This document shows positions 44,649-54,495 of a DNA stretch of 64,000 bases, one piece after another. The notes beneath the pieces are model-generated. The model saw only the letters and a program-made list of their open reading frames with translations. It ran no database searches and was not told the DNA's origin. The stretch is from Desulfosoma sp. (lineage in GTDB: Bacteria > Desulfobacterota > Syntrophobacteria > Syntrophobacterales > DSM-9756). The stretch lies in NCBI GenBank assembly GCA_037481875.1, contig JBBFKY010000008.1, positions 90,691 to 154,690 on the forward strand, given 5' to 3'. Numbering within the stretch: the stretch's first letter is position 1; each line of letters opens with the position of its first letter. The position numbers and the translations under genes were made by a program.

Positions 44649-47600
44649 TCAAGAAGTGATCCAAGACAGTTTGGATTTGAACCATTGGGCCGATCGTTCC
44701 ACGGTCCAGTGGCTCTTGATGTACTCCCTCGCCGCATGTCCTCGGCGTCGAGCTTCGGTTCTGTTGTCAAACACCAAGCGCATCAACTCTGCCGTGTGGG
44801 ACACAGATGGCTCAGCGAGCTTTTGATCCGAGGTGTAAAAGCCACTTTCCTCTGACAGGCGGCTGTGAACAGGTTGCAAGGCCTCCACGTCGATAAGAAA
44901 ACTATTGGAGTCATCCATGAAGTCCAGATGTCCCCCCCAACGCGTGGCGATAACCGGCAAACCCATGGCCATGGCCTCCATGTAAGGCAGCCCGAACCCT
45001 TCACCCCTGGAAGGCAATACGAATGCATCTGCTGTGGCAAAAAGGGACGGCATGTATTGCTCGGGAATGAACCTGTCGAGAACGATAACGGAAGGGGCTT
45101 TTTGAGGATCTACTCCGAGGTTTTCAATATATTCCTTGATACGGTCGCTGATGGGCGGCTGCTGAATTCTGTAGGGATACGTCCTGAGGATAAGGCAAAC
45201 ATCCTCTTGAGCCGAAAAGGCCGATAGGTACGCACGCAAGAGAACATCCCAGCCTTTTCGGTGCGTCCATTGAAACACTGAAAGAAAGGCAAACCCTTTT
45301 CGGTTCCTAATTAAAAGCGGAGAAACACGATGAGGGTTAAAAATATTCGTGTCAATGCCAGTAGGAAACACGTCAATACGTTCTGAACTTACGCCGCCTC
45401 GCGTGAAGGTTTCCTTGTTGAATGTGCTGGGCACCCAAATCTCATCCATTCGATTACACGCTTCCGCCCAGCCCGAAGGCAGTCGGTCAGTCTCAAAGGT
45501 CACCACCCCCACATAAGTGCAAAAACCAGGGTTTTCTTCGCGCCAACGGCTAAAAACCTCCGTCCCGTCCTCCAAGGTGGGAACAGCCATACACAAGTAG
45601 GCTCCTAGTCCAACCGGCTTGCGCATGAGATCCTGCCACCGGGCGGCTTCCGGCGGAGTCAAATGGCGAATAAATCGCTTGTCCGCCGCCGTCGCCTTCA
45701 CCATGATGGGAATGCCGGTTTGCTCCAACGCCTCGATAATTCTTCGAGCATGGGATGCATATCCGTTGTAATTGAGAACCTGGCTTTGCCATCTGATTCC
45801 TCGAATGGTCACGAAACTTGCAGTGGTGGATCTCTCACTGCGATCCTTCCCGCTCGGGGGACAAGCCAAGATCCGATTTTCGTTTTCCATGGCAGATCCA
45901 GCCTGATGCTTCGCGCCCCATATCCGCATCGGGTTGCCGATTTTAAGTGGTTGAAACAGAGTGCTTTTACCCTCCAGTCCTACGATACGTTTACCCAGGA
46001 CTGATGTATCGCTCTCATTCGTACAAAAGCGTTTTCGCATGAACAAAGGGGTCCAGCCTTTATTGATCGCACTTTTTACACATAAATCCCTTTGGAAATA
46101 GAACACAGCATGATTTTCAGGAGACGACGAAGCTACGCTATCCACACCGTACTCGCGCCCCTTGATAGAACTCCAGCGCGTCTTGTCCCACAGAGGATGA
46201 GCTGGAACATATGTCTTTATCCCACCCAGCTTTTGGGCTACGTAAGAAAAATGAATGTCCTCGCCATTCTCCAAAGTGAACGGTTCCTCCTGCCAGAAGA
46301 AACGCAACCATTCTTTTCTGAAAAACCACGCGTGGCCAACTAAGTCCACCTCTACAACTTCGTCGTGGGGTTGCACCCAACCAACTCTAATATGATTTCG
46401 ATAATGACAGCCAGTAAGAATAACACCAACCCCTCCGAGAATACCAGGATGGCTCTTTATTGTATCAAAACAGTTTTCGATCCACTTAGGGCCTGGGATA
46501 GTGTCATCGTCAAAAATGGCAACGTAAGGGGTGTTTGCGAGATTCGCAACGGCAAATCTACCAAAATATTTCCAGTTGCGATCGCAGTAAAAGACTGCGT
46601 CAACCCCCGCAGCCCTATAAAAATCCACACCTCTAGTATCTTCGCTGCGGTTTACCCAGATCCATATCTCTTTCGGCGGTATTGTTTGTGTGCGCAATGA
46701 GACGACCTGTTCCCTCAAGATTGAATTTCGCCTATAGGCGGTCAGTATAGCTGTGTAAGCATTGCGATCATGGTATACAATCGAATGTATTTCCCTTTCA
46801 AACACATCAATTCCGGAAATGACTCTTCGTCGAATTTCGCTCAGCAATTGAAACCCACTCATCTCCCAAAGGCTTTCACTTGCAGCACCGATCATGGATT
46901 CATTGGTTATGACTCTACAACCTAAACTTTTCGCTTCTACGACAAGCCTATTGAAAGTCTCACATACCTGCGGCATAAAAACCAAACCCTTGTACTTGGA
47001 GAGACACTCTACGAGATGCTTCCATGGCTTAGGCGGTAGTACTTCATAGTCTACGCAATTCAATTGACACCACTCAATGGCTTCTCTTGTCCCTTTTATT
47101 TTGCTTCTGGATCCGAGTACGGCGAATTTATTGTTTTTGGGAACCTTCCGTGCGCAAAGAGAGCTTAAATGATCAAGCTCTTCATCGCTCCATAAACTCG
47201 TGCCTATGTTAATCACATTAGGTATGTTTAAGGCATTTTCAATAATATACTTACATAGGGTGCTTAAAACTATAACCTTGTGTGCCTTAGCATAAAATTC
47301 GCGGTTAATGATGGCCCAATCTGGGATCTTAAAGCCTGGAAAAACAGATGGATCTCTGCCTCTGACATATTTATGATCATGCTCATAAATAATATATTTA
47401 TGCTGCTGAATAGCCTTAACAGCAACATCGGAGAGTCCAGTAAAATTTCCAATCAGAATTACGTCAAAACCTCGCAAAACATGTAAGTTATTGTTTAGGT
47501 CGCCGCACCTAATGGTTTCTACATATATATTTCTTTTTCTAAGTTTATCAGTTAGTACATCATCATTTCTCTCGGCCCCTCCAGGAATAACCATGTCACG

Positions 47601-47702
47601 CAAAAAAAAGTCAGCAACAAATAGCACCCTTGGCTGGTCTACTCCACTTTCTTTTCTGGCCATGGGTTTCAACGAAATAGCACACCTATTAGCAACGGTC
47701 AT
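44649..47702 (-). CDS. triple-module glycosyltransferase fusion
   Basis: A 1017-residue protein in one frame. Module 1 (about 24-310) looks like a GT-B half or divergent GT4 (RVLFVADFFLRDMVIPGGAE; VFMPQVCETFNRLVVEAKSLG). Module 2 (about 312-600) is a GT-A family 2 domain (YTAILTAYRRNSILREQVVS; VAIFDDDTIPGPKW). Module 3 (about 635-1017) is a GT4 domain (FLSVFQWTHRKGWDVLLRAY; AFVLPSRGEGFGLPYMEAMA). The DNA for module 1 and the start of module 2 (about 46.3-47.7 kb) is visibly AT-richer than that for module 3, which hints at a recombinational fusion. An internal start within the reading frame is possible. It is followed after 37 bases by the double GT. Confidence 0.82.
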   Translation of the reverse strand: MTVANRCAISLKPMARKESGVDQPRVLFVADFFLRDMVIPGGAERNDDVLTDKLRKRNIYVETIRCGDLNNNLHVLRGFDVILIGNFTGLSDVAVKAIQQHKYIIYEHDHKYVRGRDPSVFPGFKIPDWAIINREFYAKAHKVIVLSTLCKYIIENALNIPNVINIGTSLWSDEELDHLSSLCARKVPKNNKFAVLGSRSKIKGTREAIEWCQLNCVDYEVLPPKPWKHLVECLSKYKGLVFMPQVCETFNRLVVEAKSLGCRVITNESMIGAASESLWEMSGFQLLSEIRRRVISGIDVFEREIHSIVYHDRNAYTAILTAYRRNSILREQVVSLRTQTIPPKEIWIWVNRSEDTRGVDFYRAAGVDAVFYCDRNWKYFGRFAVANLANTPYVAIFDDDTIPGPKWIENCFDTIKSHPGILGGVGVILTGCHYRNHIRVGWVQPHDEVVEVDLVGHAWFFRKEWLRFFWQEEPFTLENGEDIHFSYVAQKLGGIKTYVPAHPLWDKTRWSSIKGREYGVDSVASSSPENHAVFYFQRDLCVKSAINKGWTPLFMRKRFCTNESDTSVLGKRIVGLEGKSTLFQPLKIGNPMRIWGAKHQAGSAMENENRILACPPSGKDRSERSTTASFVTIRGIRWQSQVLNYNGYASHARRIIEALEQTGIPIMVKATAADKRFIRHLTPPEAARWQDLMRKPVGLGAYLCMAVPTLEDGTEVFSRWREENPGFCTYVGVVTFETDRLPSGWAEACNRMDEIWVPSTFNKETFTRGGVSSERIDVFPTGIDTNIFNPHRVSPLLIRNRKGFAFLSVFQWTHRKGWDVLLRAYLSAFSAQEDVCLILRTYPYRIQQPPISDRIKEYIENLGVDPQKAPSVIVLDRFIPEQYMPSLFATADAFVLPSRGEGFGLPYMEAMAMGLPVIATRWGGHLDFMDDSNSFLIDVEALQPVHSRLSEESGFYTSDQKLAEPSVSHTAELMRLVFDNRTEARRRGHAAREYIKSHWTVERSAQWFKSKLSWITS

Positions 47703-48081
47703 CTTTTATTCCTCACCGCCATAAAGGTTTTGTATTGATTTAGCTGGTAACAAGTCCAAAACAAACAGATGAGCCGGCTGTGAAAGCCCCTTGCCGGCAC
47801 CAGCCCGCTAAGTATCACCTGCCCCACAGGATCAAGGTAGAAAAAGAACCATACAAGGACTTGCACAGAGACAGCTGTATTATCTCCTATATCGCATTCG
47901 AACTCTTGTATAAAACATGCGCCACTAGAGTCTAAAGAACAGGCTCCTCTCAACTGAACTCAACTAAATCCCGCTCTTCGAAATTGTGAAAACAGTTGTG
48001 TATATATTATCACGCATACCATTGCAAAATACATAGACTGAAATGTCATATAGACAAGCACCAAATATGCCAATTCGCATT
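47703..48081. other. AT-rich gap without a supported gene
   Basis: The gap is 379 bases and AT-rich compared with the window. Short frames here have no homology or ribosome binding site. It lies between wecB and the triple glycosyltransferase, both on the minus strand, and may hold a promoter for the latter; I see no clear box. Confidence 0.5.
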
Positions 48082-49242
48082 CTAGACATTCTTCCGTGTT
48101 GAACATTTAGCTGACTCCTTGGCAATGATATCAACAATTCGCTCCGCCGCCCTACCATCCCCATAACAGAACACCGGTCGGCTCATGCGCATATAGTACG
48201 CGGGATCATCAAGAAGTTGGTTTGCTTTGCTAACGATCCGCTCTGAATCGGTCCCAACTAGCTCTGCCATGCCCAGTTCCACGGCTTCTGCACGCTCTGT
48301 CACATCGCGCATTACAAGGACAGGCTTTCCAAGAGCTGGTGCCTCTTCCTGAACCCCTCCTGAATCGGTAAGGACTATGTACGCACGATGCATCAGGGCG
48401 ACAAAATGTTGATAATGGAGCGGCTTAAGCAGATGGATGTTTCTGTATCCACTAAGAGCGCGGTGAACGGGATTATAGACACAAGGGTTTAGGTGCACCG
48501 GATATACGATTTCAATGTCCTTTCGTTGAGCAAGGCGACAGAGGGCTACACAAATATTTTTCAGCCCATCACCGAAATTTTCGCGTCTGTGGCTGGTTAC
48601 TAGTACGAGTCGGCGATTATGGCTGTCGCAAAGACTTAGTGCAGGAATGGCGCTTTTCAAGTCATTCATCAATCTAACATCCCCTGTCACCTTCTGGACC
48701 ATCCAGAGCAGGGCATCGACAACTGTATTTCCGGTAACATGAATTTGCTCTAGCGGTATTCCTTCCCGAAGTAGGTTTTCGCGGGCAGCTTGCGTGGGCG
48801 CAAAGTGCAAACTTGCCAATAATCCGGTAATTCTCCGGTTGGCTTCCTCCGGAAAAGGCATTTGAAGATTTCGTGTTCGCAGGCCTGCTTCGACATGTGC
48901 GGTGGGAATACCTCGGTAGAAAGCTGCTAATGTGGCTACCATGGTTGTGGTAGTGTCACCCTGCACGATCACCCATTCAGGTCTTTGCTCCACCAGAACC
49001 TTGTCCAAGCCTGAAAGGAGCCGTGAACTTAGCTCCGCTAAGCTTTGGTCCGGCCGCATCAGATTCAAGTCTAAATCGGGCTCGATTTCAAAGATCCGGA
49101 TGGCATCCCGAAGCATTTCTCGGTGCTGACCCGTGCAACATATGAACGGAAGAAACTTGCCGCTGTCTTTCAGCGCCCGAACTACGGGGGCCAACTTGAT
49201 GGCCTCGGGACGCGTACCGATGATGACGAGCACCTTAGTCAT
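48082..49242 (-). CDS. wecB: UDP-N-acetylglucosamine 2-epimerase (non-hydrolysing)
   Basis: WecB interconverts UDP-GlcNAc and UDP-ManNAc for surface polysaccharide synthesis. The 386-residue length is usual. Motifs: VLVIIGTRPEAIKLAPVV at the N-terminus, QGDTTTTMVATLAAFY, HVEAGLRTRN, TSHRRENFGDGL, and TDSGGVQEEAPALGKPVLVMRD with the conserved glutamate E-E. It is a marker for a polysaccharide or O-antigen locus. No ManNAc dehydrogenase gene (wecC) is within the window. Confidence 0.96.
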   Translation of the reverse strand: MTKVLVIIGTRPEAIKLAPVVRALKDSGKFLPFICCTGQHREMLRDAIRIFEIEPDLDLNLMRPDQSLAELSSRLLSGLDKVLVEQRPEWVIVQGDTTTTMVATLAAFYRGIPTAHVEAGLRTRNLQMPFPEEANRRITGLLASLHFAPTQAARENLLREGIPLEQIHVTGNTVVDALLWMVQKVTGDVRLMNDLKSAIPALSLCDSHNRRLVLVTSHRRENFGDGLKNICVALCRLAQRKDIEIVYPVHLNPCVYNPVHRALSGYRNIHLLKPLHYQHFVALMHRAYIVLTDSGGVQEEAPALGKPVLVMRDVTERAEAVELGMAELVGTDSERIVSKANQLLDDPAYYMRMSRPVFCYGDGRAAERIVDIIAKESAKCSTRKNV

Positions 49243-49437
49243 TCACCGCTCCTGGTTAATTCCTAGATGCATGAAATTAAATTTTCACAAATAACTCAAA
49301 TAACTGTGGTTTTGTATATAACATGTTCCTATTATATGCTTTTCGTGGTATAGATCTTTTTATTATCCGCTCACTCGACAGGTGCGCTCTTCAAAGAAAT
49401 TGAGGTCGAACACCCTTGGAAGTCTCTCTCCAAGGGA

Positions 49438-50200
49438 CGCTCGGGTTTCATCCTCTTGGGCAATTTCATCAACGACAGGACGAGTATTTTCGGACGTATG
49501 AACAGGGAAGTTCCGGGCTGCCCGAGGATTTCTCACGACGATGTCGTTACGACTTCCCTGAGGCTTATGTACCAGCAAAAGAGCTTCTTTGAAGTCGCCG
49601 CTACAGTTGCTGAAGACGACTGGTTCAAGGAGTCTTCCGTCGAGACCGTCTCTTCGGAGGAAACCCTGCGACACCGCTTTTACCGGTAAGCTCACGTTCT
49701 CATGTGCCTTGTCGCGCACTTCAGCACAGAATTCCTTGAAACGACCAAGGCTTCGGTAACGCCGTTTTCCACGGGCCACGCGGCTTTGGATTTTGATTTC
49801 TTCTTTTTGGACAATTCCGGAACCAAGAAAATAGGTAGTTTTCAAACATACCAGTTTTAGGACGGATGCGCACCCATCGGCGCCTACCTGCGGGGGCAAG
49901 AGACCTGGTGACTGGGTATCAAGCTCAGAGAGGAGAGTCCACATTCCCAGAATGGATTCGTCGGCTTTTTTTCCGAGATGTTGAACCCCGCCCGCCTGCT
50001 TCCTCATAGGTCCCTTTTCGTGCGAAAGCACCCGGCTCACGGTGCGCTGAAAAGCGCTGTGGGACTTCGCCGACACGCGAACATCGCCGGTATCATCGCA
50101 CTCTGACTGATCCGAAGAGGTAATCGGTTGAAGCTGCAGCTCGGAAGCCGCCGCCTGGCGTTTCCTTTCTTCCACAGTGTCACTCTCAGGTTCTGCCCGG
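49438..50200 (+). pseudogene. IS1380-family-like transposase remnant
   Basis: A single plus-strand frame retains blocks I associate with IS1380-type transposases: DDWFKESSVETVSSEETLRHR near 49600, then FLDNSGTKKIGSFQTYQF, DGCAPIGAYLRGQETW and LREESPHSQNGF near 49806-49960. The frame is interrupted by stop codons at 49687 (TAA), 49858 (TAG), 49909 (TGA) and 50104 (TGA), without need for frameshifts. The C-terminal part and terminal repeats are not identifiable. A long minus-strand open frame over the same DNA (49363-50385) is taken to be antisense chance. Confidence 0.6.
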
Positions 50201-51741
50201 GATAGCCCGGGCCGGGCCGAAACCGTGAAAGCCAGCCGTTCCCAAGTTTTGAATGGTGTACCTATGTCTCGAAATGCGCAAGAATTCATCGCTAGCAACC
50301 TTCCGCCCTCCGAGACACCGCAGGGTGCCGAAAGGAGCGGAGCCGAACACCACCAAGCCTTGAAAATGGGTTTCAAACGCTGCACCGTCAGTTCGCAGCC
50401 TTTCTATTCACGAATTCAGGTTGTAAGTCTCAGCTCCTATTTTCTGCTCTACACATATCTACACATAGATAAGCTACTTTATTGTTTCCGTATTTATGAA
50501 TAGTCTATGACGCGTGTCGACAGGCTTTCAAGCCGAGGCGATTCACACGCACCCACTACCCTTTGCATTTGATGTGCCAAATCGCTTTTCAACTGGCTTT
50601 GGCTTGGTACCTCGGCCAGATTCGGCCGAATTTGTATCCACATTTTCAAGGTCTTCCACGAAAGTTGGTCACAGGTTGCGCCACCAAGCACCCGGCCAAG
50701 GAAAACAAACAAGCAGGCGCAGCCGTCAGGATCTTTTCTCTTCACTGTTTTGTAGTCTTTAGGGTTCGAGTGCGTGCGAAAAAAGAACTGTTAGACGGGG
50801 GGCAGTTCATTGCTTTGGGCACAGCAGGTGACCGTTTTGGATCGAGACCGCCAATAAAGAAAGCTGGTGGGGTCTTACAGATATTTCTGCATTTGCCCTT
50901 GATCACCCAGGTCTATGTGAGCACCTTGGGGACCGGTAAAGACGAACCATAAAGCCACGAGAGGCCGTTAAGGGCAGAGGAGTTTGCTTTTTCGATAGGT
51001 TCGACCCCAAAGGGACAACGAGCCGTTCTCTTTGAGGAACGTGTGTCAATTTTGTGACGTCCTGATTCCCCTTATTTTTGGAAGCTTCGGCCGGAAGGCT
51101 TAAAAGGGGGTTCAAGGAAAACGGTTCACCCTCTTGCAAAACCCATCCCATCTTACCATTGGTGCAAGTTCCTATCCTGGAGGTCATTTTCGCATTCTCA
51201 AGGAGGCGCAACAAGGTGTTGTCCTGGAACGATTCTTGAGCTTCTCGCCGCTCGATCCGGTTTTTCTGAACAAAGCGAATCACTTTGTCGGACTCGAATG
51301 TCATCCGAGGCCAAAGACTTTTCGTCATGGACTTATGTGCGGTCAACGAATAGGATTCTCTTCTTGTTCAGCGCGCCCGGGAACGAGACTCTTCTTGAGC
51401 AGGAAAGACTGGACCTTATTCTGGAGTCCGACCCATGACCGAGAGGGGACCAACTCGCGGCGCATCGTTGCTTAGTTAATTCTCAATGTATCCCTCGTGC
51501 CTTTGCTTAGGCGTTCCGGTGGTGCCATGGAGTGGAGAAAAAATTTTTCGTCTTTTGAGTTCCAAGGCCCAAAAATTGCTGATATTCGGTTTTCGCGAAA
51601 ACTTATACACGCCGAGTCCTGCAGCTCGACTTCCACCACCCCATAGGACAAGGTTTTTTCTATGGCACCATGAAAGATTACGGCATATTTTGAAATGTTT
51701 TACTTCAGTCTAGAGTTCTTTGGAGTGTTCAAGAGCACGCC
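50201..51741. other. gene-poor region, probably decayed DNA
   Basis: About 1.5 kb with only short frames on both strands, none with homology or a credible start. It follows a transposase remnant, so it may hold the rest of a decayed insertion and other lost genes. Confidence 0.5.
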
Positions 51742-53073
51742 ATGACGGAAAAACAAGAAGGCCGTTTCAGCAACCGACCTCGCCTGATGGTTCTTACCTC
51801 CACTTTCCCGAGATGGCCGGGGGACCGAGAACCTAGGTTCGTCTACGATCTTTGCCGGCGGCTCACAGATGCCTTTGAGGTCCATGTGCTGGCACCTCAC
51901 ACCCATCGCGCCAAGCGCTGTGAAACCATGGATGGCATGAAGGTTCATCGATTCTCTTATTTTCCCGCAAAGTATCAAAACCTCGCCTATGAGGGCGGTA
52001 TTCTGGAAAAGATCAAGAAAAAACCCTGGGTCCTTTTTCAAGTCCCTTTTTTTCTGGCAGCCCAAATCATTTCTATTCGGCGTCTGATAGCCGCAAGGCG
52101 TTTCCACGCTTTGCATGCCCACTGGATCATTCCCCAGGGACTTTGCGCCGTGCTGGCTCAATGGGGACGTCCTGTCAGGATTCCCATCCTTTGTACAAGC
52201 CATGGTGGAGATCTTTTCGGGCTGCGAGGCCAGTTTTTTGACATCCTCCGTCGTTGGATTCTCGATCGCAGCGACGTCGTCACGGTGGTCAGCCATGCCA
52301 TGGCCCAAAAGCTTCGAAACATCGGTGTTCGAACCCCATGTCATGTCATCCCCATGGGAACCGATCTGAGCGAACTTTTCACTCCGGATTTTTCCGTACC
52401 ACGCCGAAAAGCCACTGTTCTCTATGTGGGTCGCCTTGTGGAAAAGAAGGGGGTTCGGTATCTTGTTGAGGCTTTTAAGCTTGTGCTTCAAGCGGTTCCC
52501 ACGGCGGAACTCTGGATTGTAGGTTCAGGTCCCGAGGAGGCCTCGTTGAAAAAGCTTGCCGCTGGTTTCGCTCCCGTGAGGTCGGTCGACGGGACAAGTC
52601 CTCATGCTTTCCCTTGGGATTTACCCCCGCAGCCTGGTTCCATCACTTTTTGCGGCTCGGTGTCCCATGAAGACCTTCCCGCTTTTTACCGCACGGCCAC
52701 TGTCACAGTGGTACCATCGGTGGTGGCGCGCAGCGGCGATCAGGAAGGTCTCGGTCTCGTACTGGTAGAGGCCATGGGTTGCGGTTGCCCCGTCATCGCT
52801 TCCGACCTTCCCGCCATCCGCGACGTCGTTCAAGATCAAAAAACCGGCCTTTTCGTGGAACCGGGCAATATTCCTTCATTGGCAGCGGCCATTTGCGGGG
52901 CATTAGATCACCCAGGGATACGAGAAACTCTTTCAGTCCATGGACGCCGTTGGGTTGAAAATCACTTTGAATGGAGCCGGATACACGAAAGCTTCATGAA
53001 AGTCCTTGTAGGCATAGGCTCCGTGAACCGAAGACCCTCGGACAGCCATGAGAGCTTATCTTGGGGAACTTAA
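51742..53073 (+). CDS. GT4 glycosyltransferase
   Basis: A 443-residue GT-B enzyme. N-terminal half: LMVLTSTFPRWPGDREPRFV and ALHAHWIIPQGL. C-terminal half: VLYVGRLVEKKGVRYLVEAF and SGDQEGLGLVLVEAMGCGCPVIASD, with the E-x7-E motif. It is a retaining sugar transferase for surface glycan assembly; donor and acceptor are unknown. It opens a plus-strand group of glycosyltransferase, flippase, methyltransferase and GT9 genes. Confidence 0.92.
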   Translation: MTEKQEGRFSNRPRLMVLTSTFPRWPGDREPRFVYDLCRRLTDAFEVHVLAPHTHRAKRCETMDGMKVHRFSYFPAKYQNLAYEGGILEKIKKKPWVLFQVPFFLAAQIISIRRLIAARRFHALHAHWIIPQGLCAVLAQWGRPVRIPILCTSHGGDLFGLRGQFFDILRRWILDRSDVVTVVSHAMAQKLRNIGVRTPCHVIPMGTDLSELFTPDFSVPRRKATVLYVGRLVEKKGVRYLVEAFKLVLQAVPTAELWIVGSGPEEASLKKLAAGFAPVRSVDGTSPHAFPWDLPPQPGSITFCGSVSHEDLPAFYRTATVTVVPSVVARSGDQEGLGLVLVEAMGCGCPVIASDLPAIRDVVQDQKTGLFVEPGNIPSLAAAICGALDHPGIRETLSVHGRRWVENHFEWSRIHESFMKVLVGIGSVNRRPSDSHESLSWGT

Positions 53074-53097
53074 CGTCGGGCGGGTGCTTTCATAGCA

Positions 53098-54495
53098 ATG
53101 GATGACAAGATAGAAAAAGGCGCCCGAAGCTCCGGGAGCCAAAACGGCATGGGAGCATCCGCCCGGTACGGCGTGCATCTGACCGGGCAGGCCCCCTTGA
53201 ACCATCGTCTATTGATCTCTTTTTTGAGCTGGCGTCCTGGGGCCTTCGCTCGCGATGGAGCACGGATTTTTTTCTGGTTGGGTCTACGCGCCGCTTTTCA
53301 GGCTGTAACCGTCGTGCTGCTTGCGCGCTGGCTGGGAGCCTCAGGCTACGGTGTTTTTGTGGCTGCCCTTGCCGTGGCGAGTTTTTTTACTCCCATAGCC
53401 GCCATGGGCATGCCGGCGGTGCTCCTGCGTGACGGGGCACGCCATTGCGATCGATTACCTTGGCTTTTGATGCGGTCATTGCGTCTGTCCTTGTTAGCGA
53501 TCATTGCTTGCGTCATCATGGCAACCCTCGCCCAACGGTGGAGCCTGCCCCCATCTGCCCCGCTGTGGGCGCTGGTTTTCCTGGCGGCCGGTGAAATCGC
53601 CGGGGGCGCATGGACCGAGATTTTCGCCCGAACAGCGCAAGCCAAGGCACAATCCCATCGCTTTGGAGCGATCCTGGCAGGATTGGCCGCCGTTCGGCTC
53701 TCTGCGCTTTTGTTTCTTGCCGCTTTAGGCCCACCCACCCCTTGCGCTTGGATGCTGGCCTTCGGTCTCTCTAGTCTGGTTTATGTGGCGCTTCTCACCC
53801 TTGGTGCATGGCCTCTTCTGGGACACATCAAGCAGGCGGGCTTTGCCCCCACCACTTGGAAAGAAACGGGACCGGCAGTGCGCGAAGGATTTCCTTTTGT
53901 CACCGGAGCCCTGGCGTTTCGTTTGCAGGCAGAGTTCAATAAGCCGGTCCTGGCGCACTTGGGCTACGCCCAAGCGGGGGCCTTTAGCATTGCACAGCGA
54001 GCAGTTGATTTCGCCGCCTTGCCGTTAGCGGCATTGCAGGAAGCGCTATGGCCGAGGTTTTTTGCGGCCGCCAATCCGCGCCAACGTGCCATCCGCACAG
54101 GGGCCCTACTAGTCTTGTTGGCTGCAGCCACGGGGTCGGCCCTTGCTCTGGCGGCTCCGCTGTTGCCATCGTTGCTCGGCCATGATTACCAAGAGGCAGG
54201 ACAAGTGCTTGTCTGGCTGGCGCTTTTGCCCGCGCTTCAGGTGTGTCGTAATCTGGGCAACGCTTGGCTCATGGCTCTTGGCTACAGTCATCTGCTTACT
54301 GTCGTTTATGTTCTTGCAGCGGTTGCCGGTGTCACCTCAACGCTGATGTGGGTGCCACGCTATGGGTTGCATGGTGCAATGGCTGCGGCCTATAGCGGCG
54401 ACCTTGCTGCAATCTTTGTGCAGGCTTTGGCATTGTACGGAAAAAGCGACGCATCGAAAACCGCGGACCCATGCGTGAGGTTGAATCGAGAATGA
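53098..54495 (+). CDS. Wzx-like polysaccharide flippase
   Basis: A 465-residue integral membrane protein with about 12 helices of the oligosaccharide flippase (RfbX/MATE-like) type. The first helices contain GLRAAFQAVTVVLLARWLG and the GVFVAALAVASFF block usual at the start of such transporters. A middle segment, AFRLQAEFNKPVLAHL, matches the family half boundary. It would flip lipid-linked oligosaccharide across the inner membrane. GC-rich and alanine-rich compared with genes to either side, perhaps a separate acquisition. The next gene starts in an ATGA overlap. Confidence 0.85.
   Translation: MDDKIEKGARSSGSQNGMGASARYGVHLTGQAPLNHRLLISFLSWRPGAFARDGARIFFWLGLRAAFQAVTVVLLARWLGASGYGVFVAALAVASFFTPIAAMGMPAVLLRDGARHCDRLPWLLMRSLRLSLLAIIACVIMATLAQRWSLPPSAPLWALVFLAAGEIAGGAWTEIFARTAQAKAQSHRFGAILAGLAAVRLSALLFLAALGPPTPCAWMLAFGLSSLVYVALLTLGAWPLLGHIKQAGFAPTTWKETGPAVREGFPFVTGALAFRLQAEFNKPVLAHLGYAQAGAFSIAQRAVDFAALPLAALQEALWPRFFAAANPRQRAIRTGALLVLLAAATGSALALAAPLLPSLLGHDYQEAGQVLVWLALLPALQVCRNLGNAWLMALGYSHLLTVVYVLAAVAGVTSTLMWVPRYGLHGAMAAAYSGDLAAIFVQALALYGKSDASKTADPCVRLNRE

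Noticed and set aside
49363-50385. 340-codon open frame on the minus strand
   Set aside because: It lies antisense to the IS1380-like remnant, has an unlikely, charge-rich composition with no homology or ribosome binding site, and spans no recognisable domain.
51700-52491. 263-codon minus-strand frame
   Set aside because: It is antisense to a clear GT4 gene.
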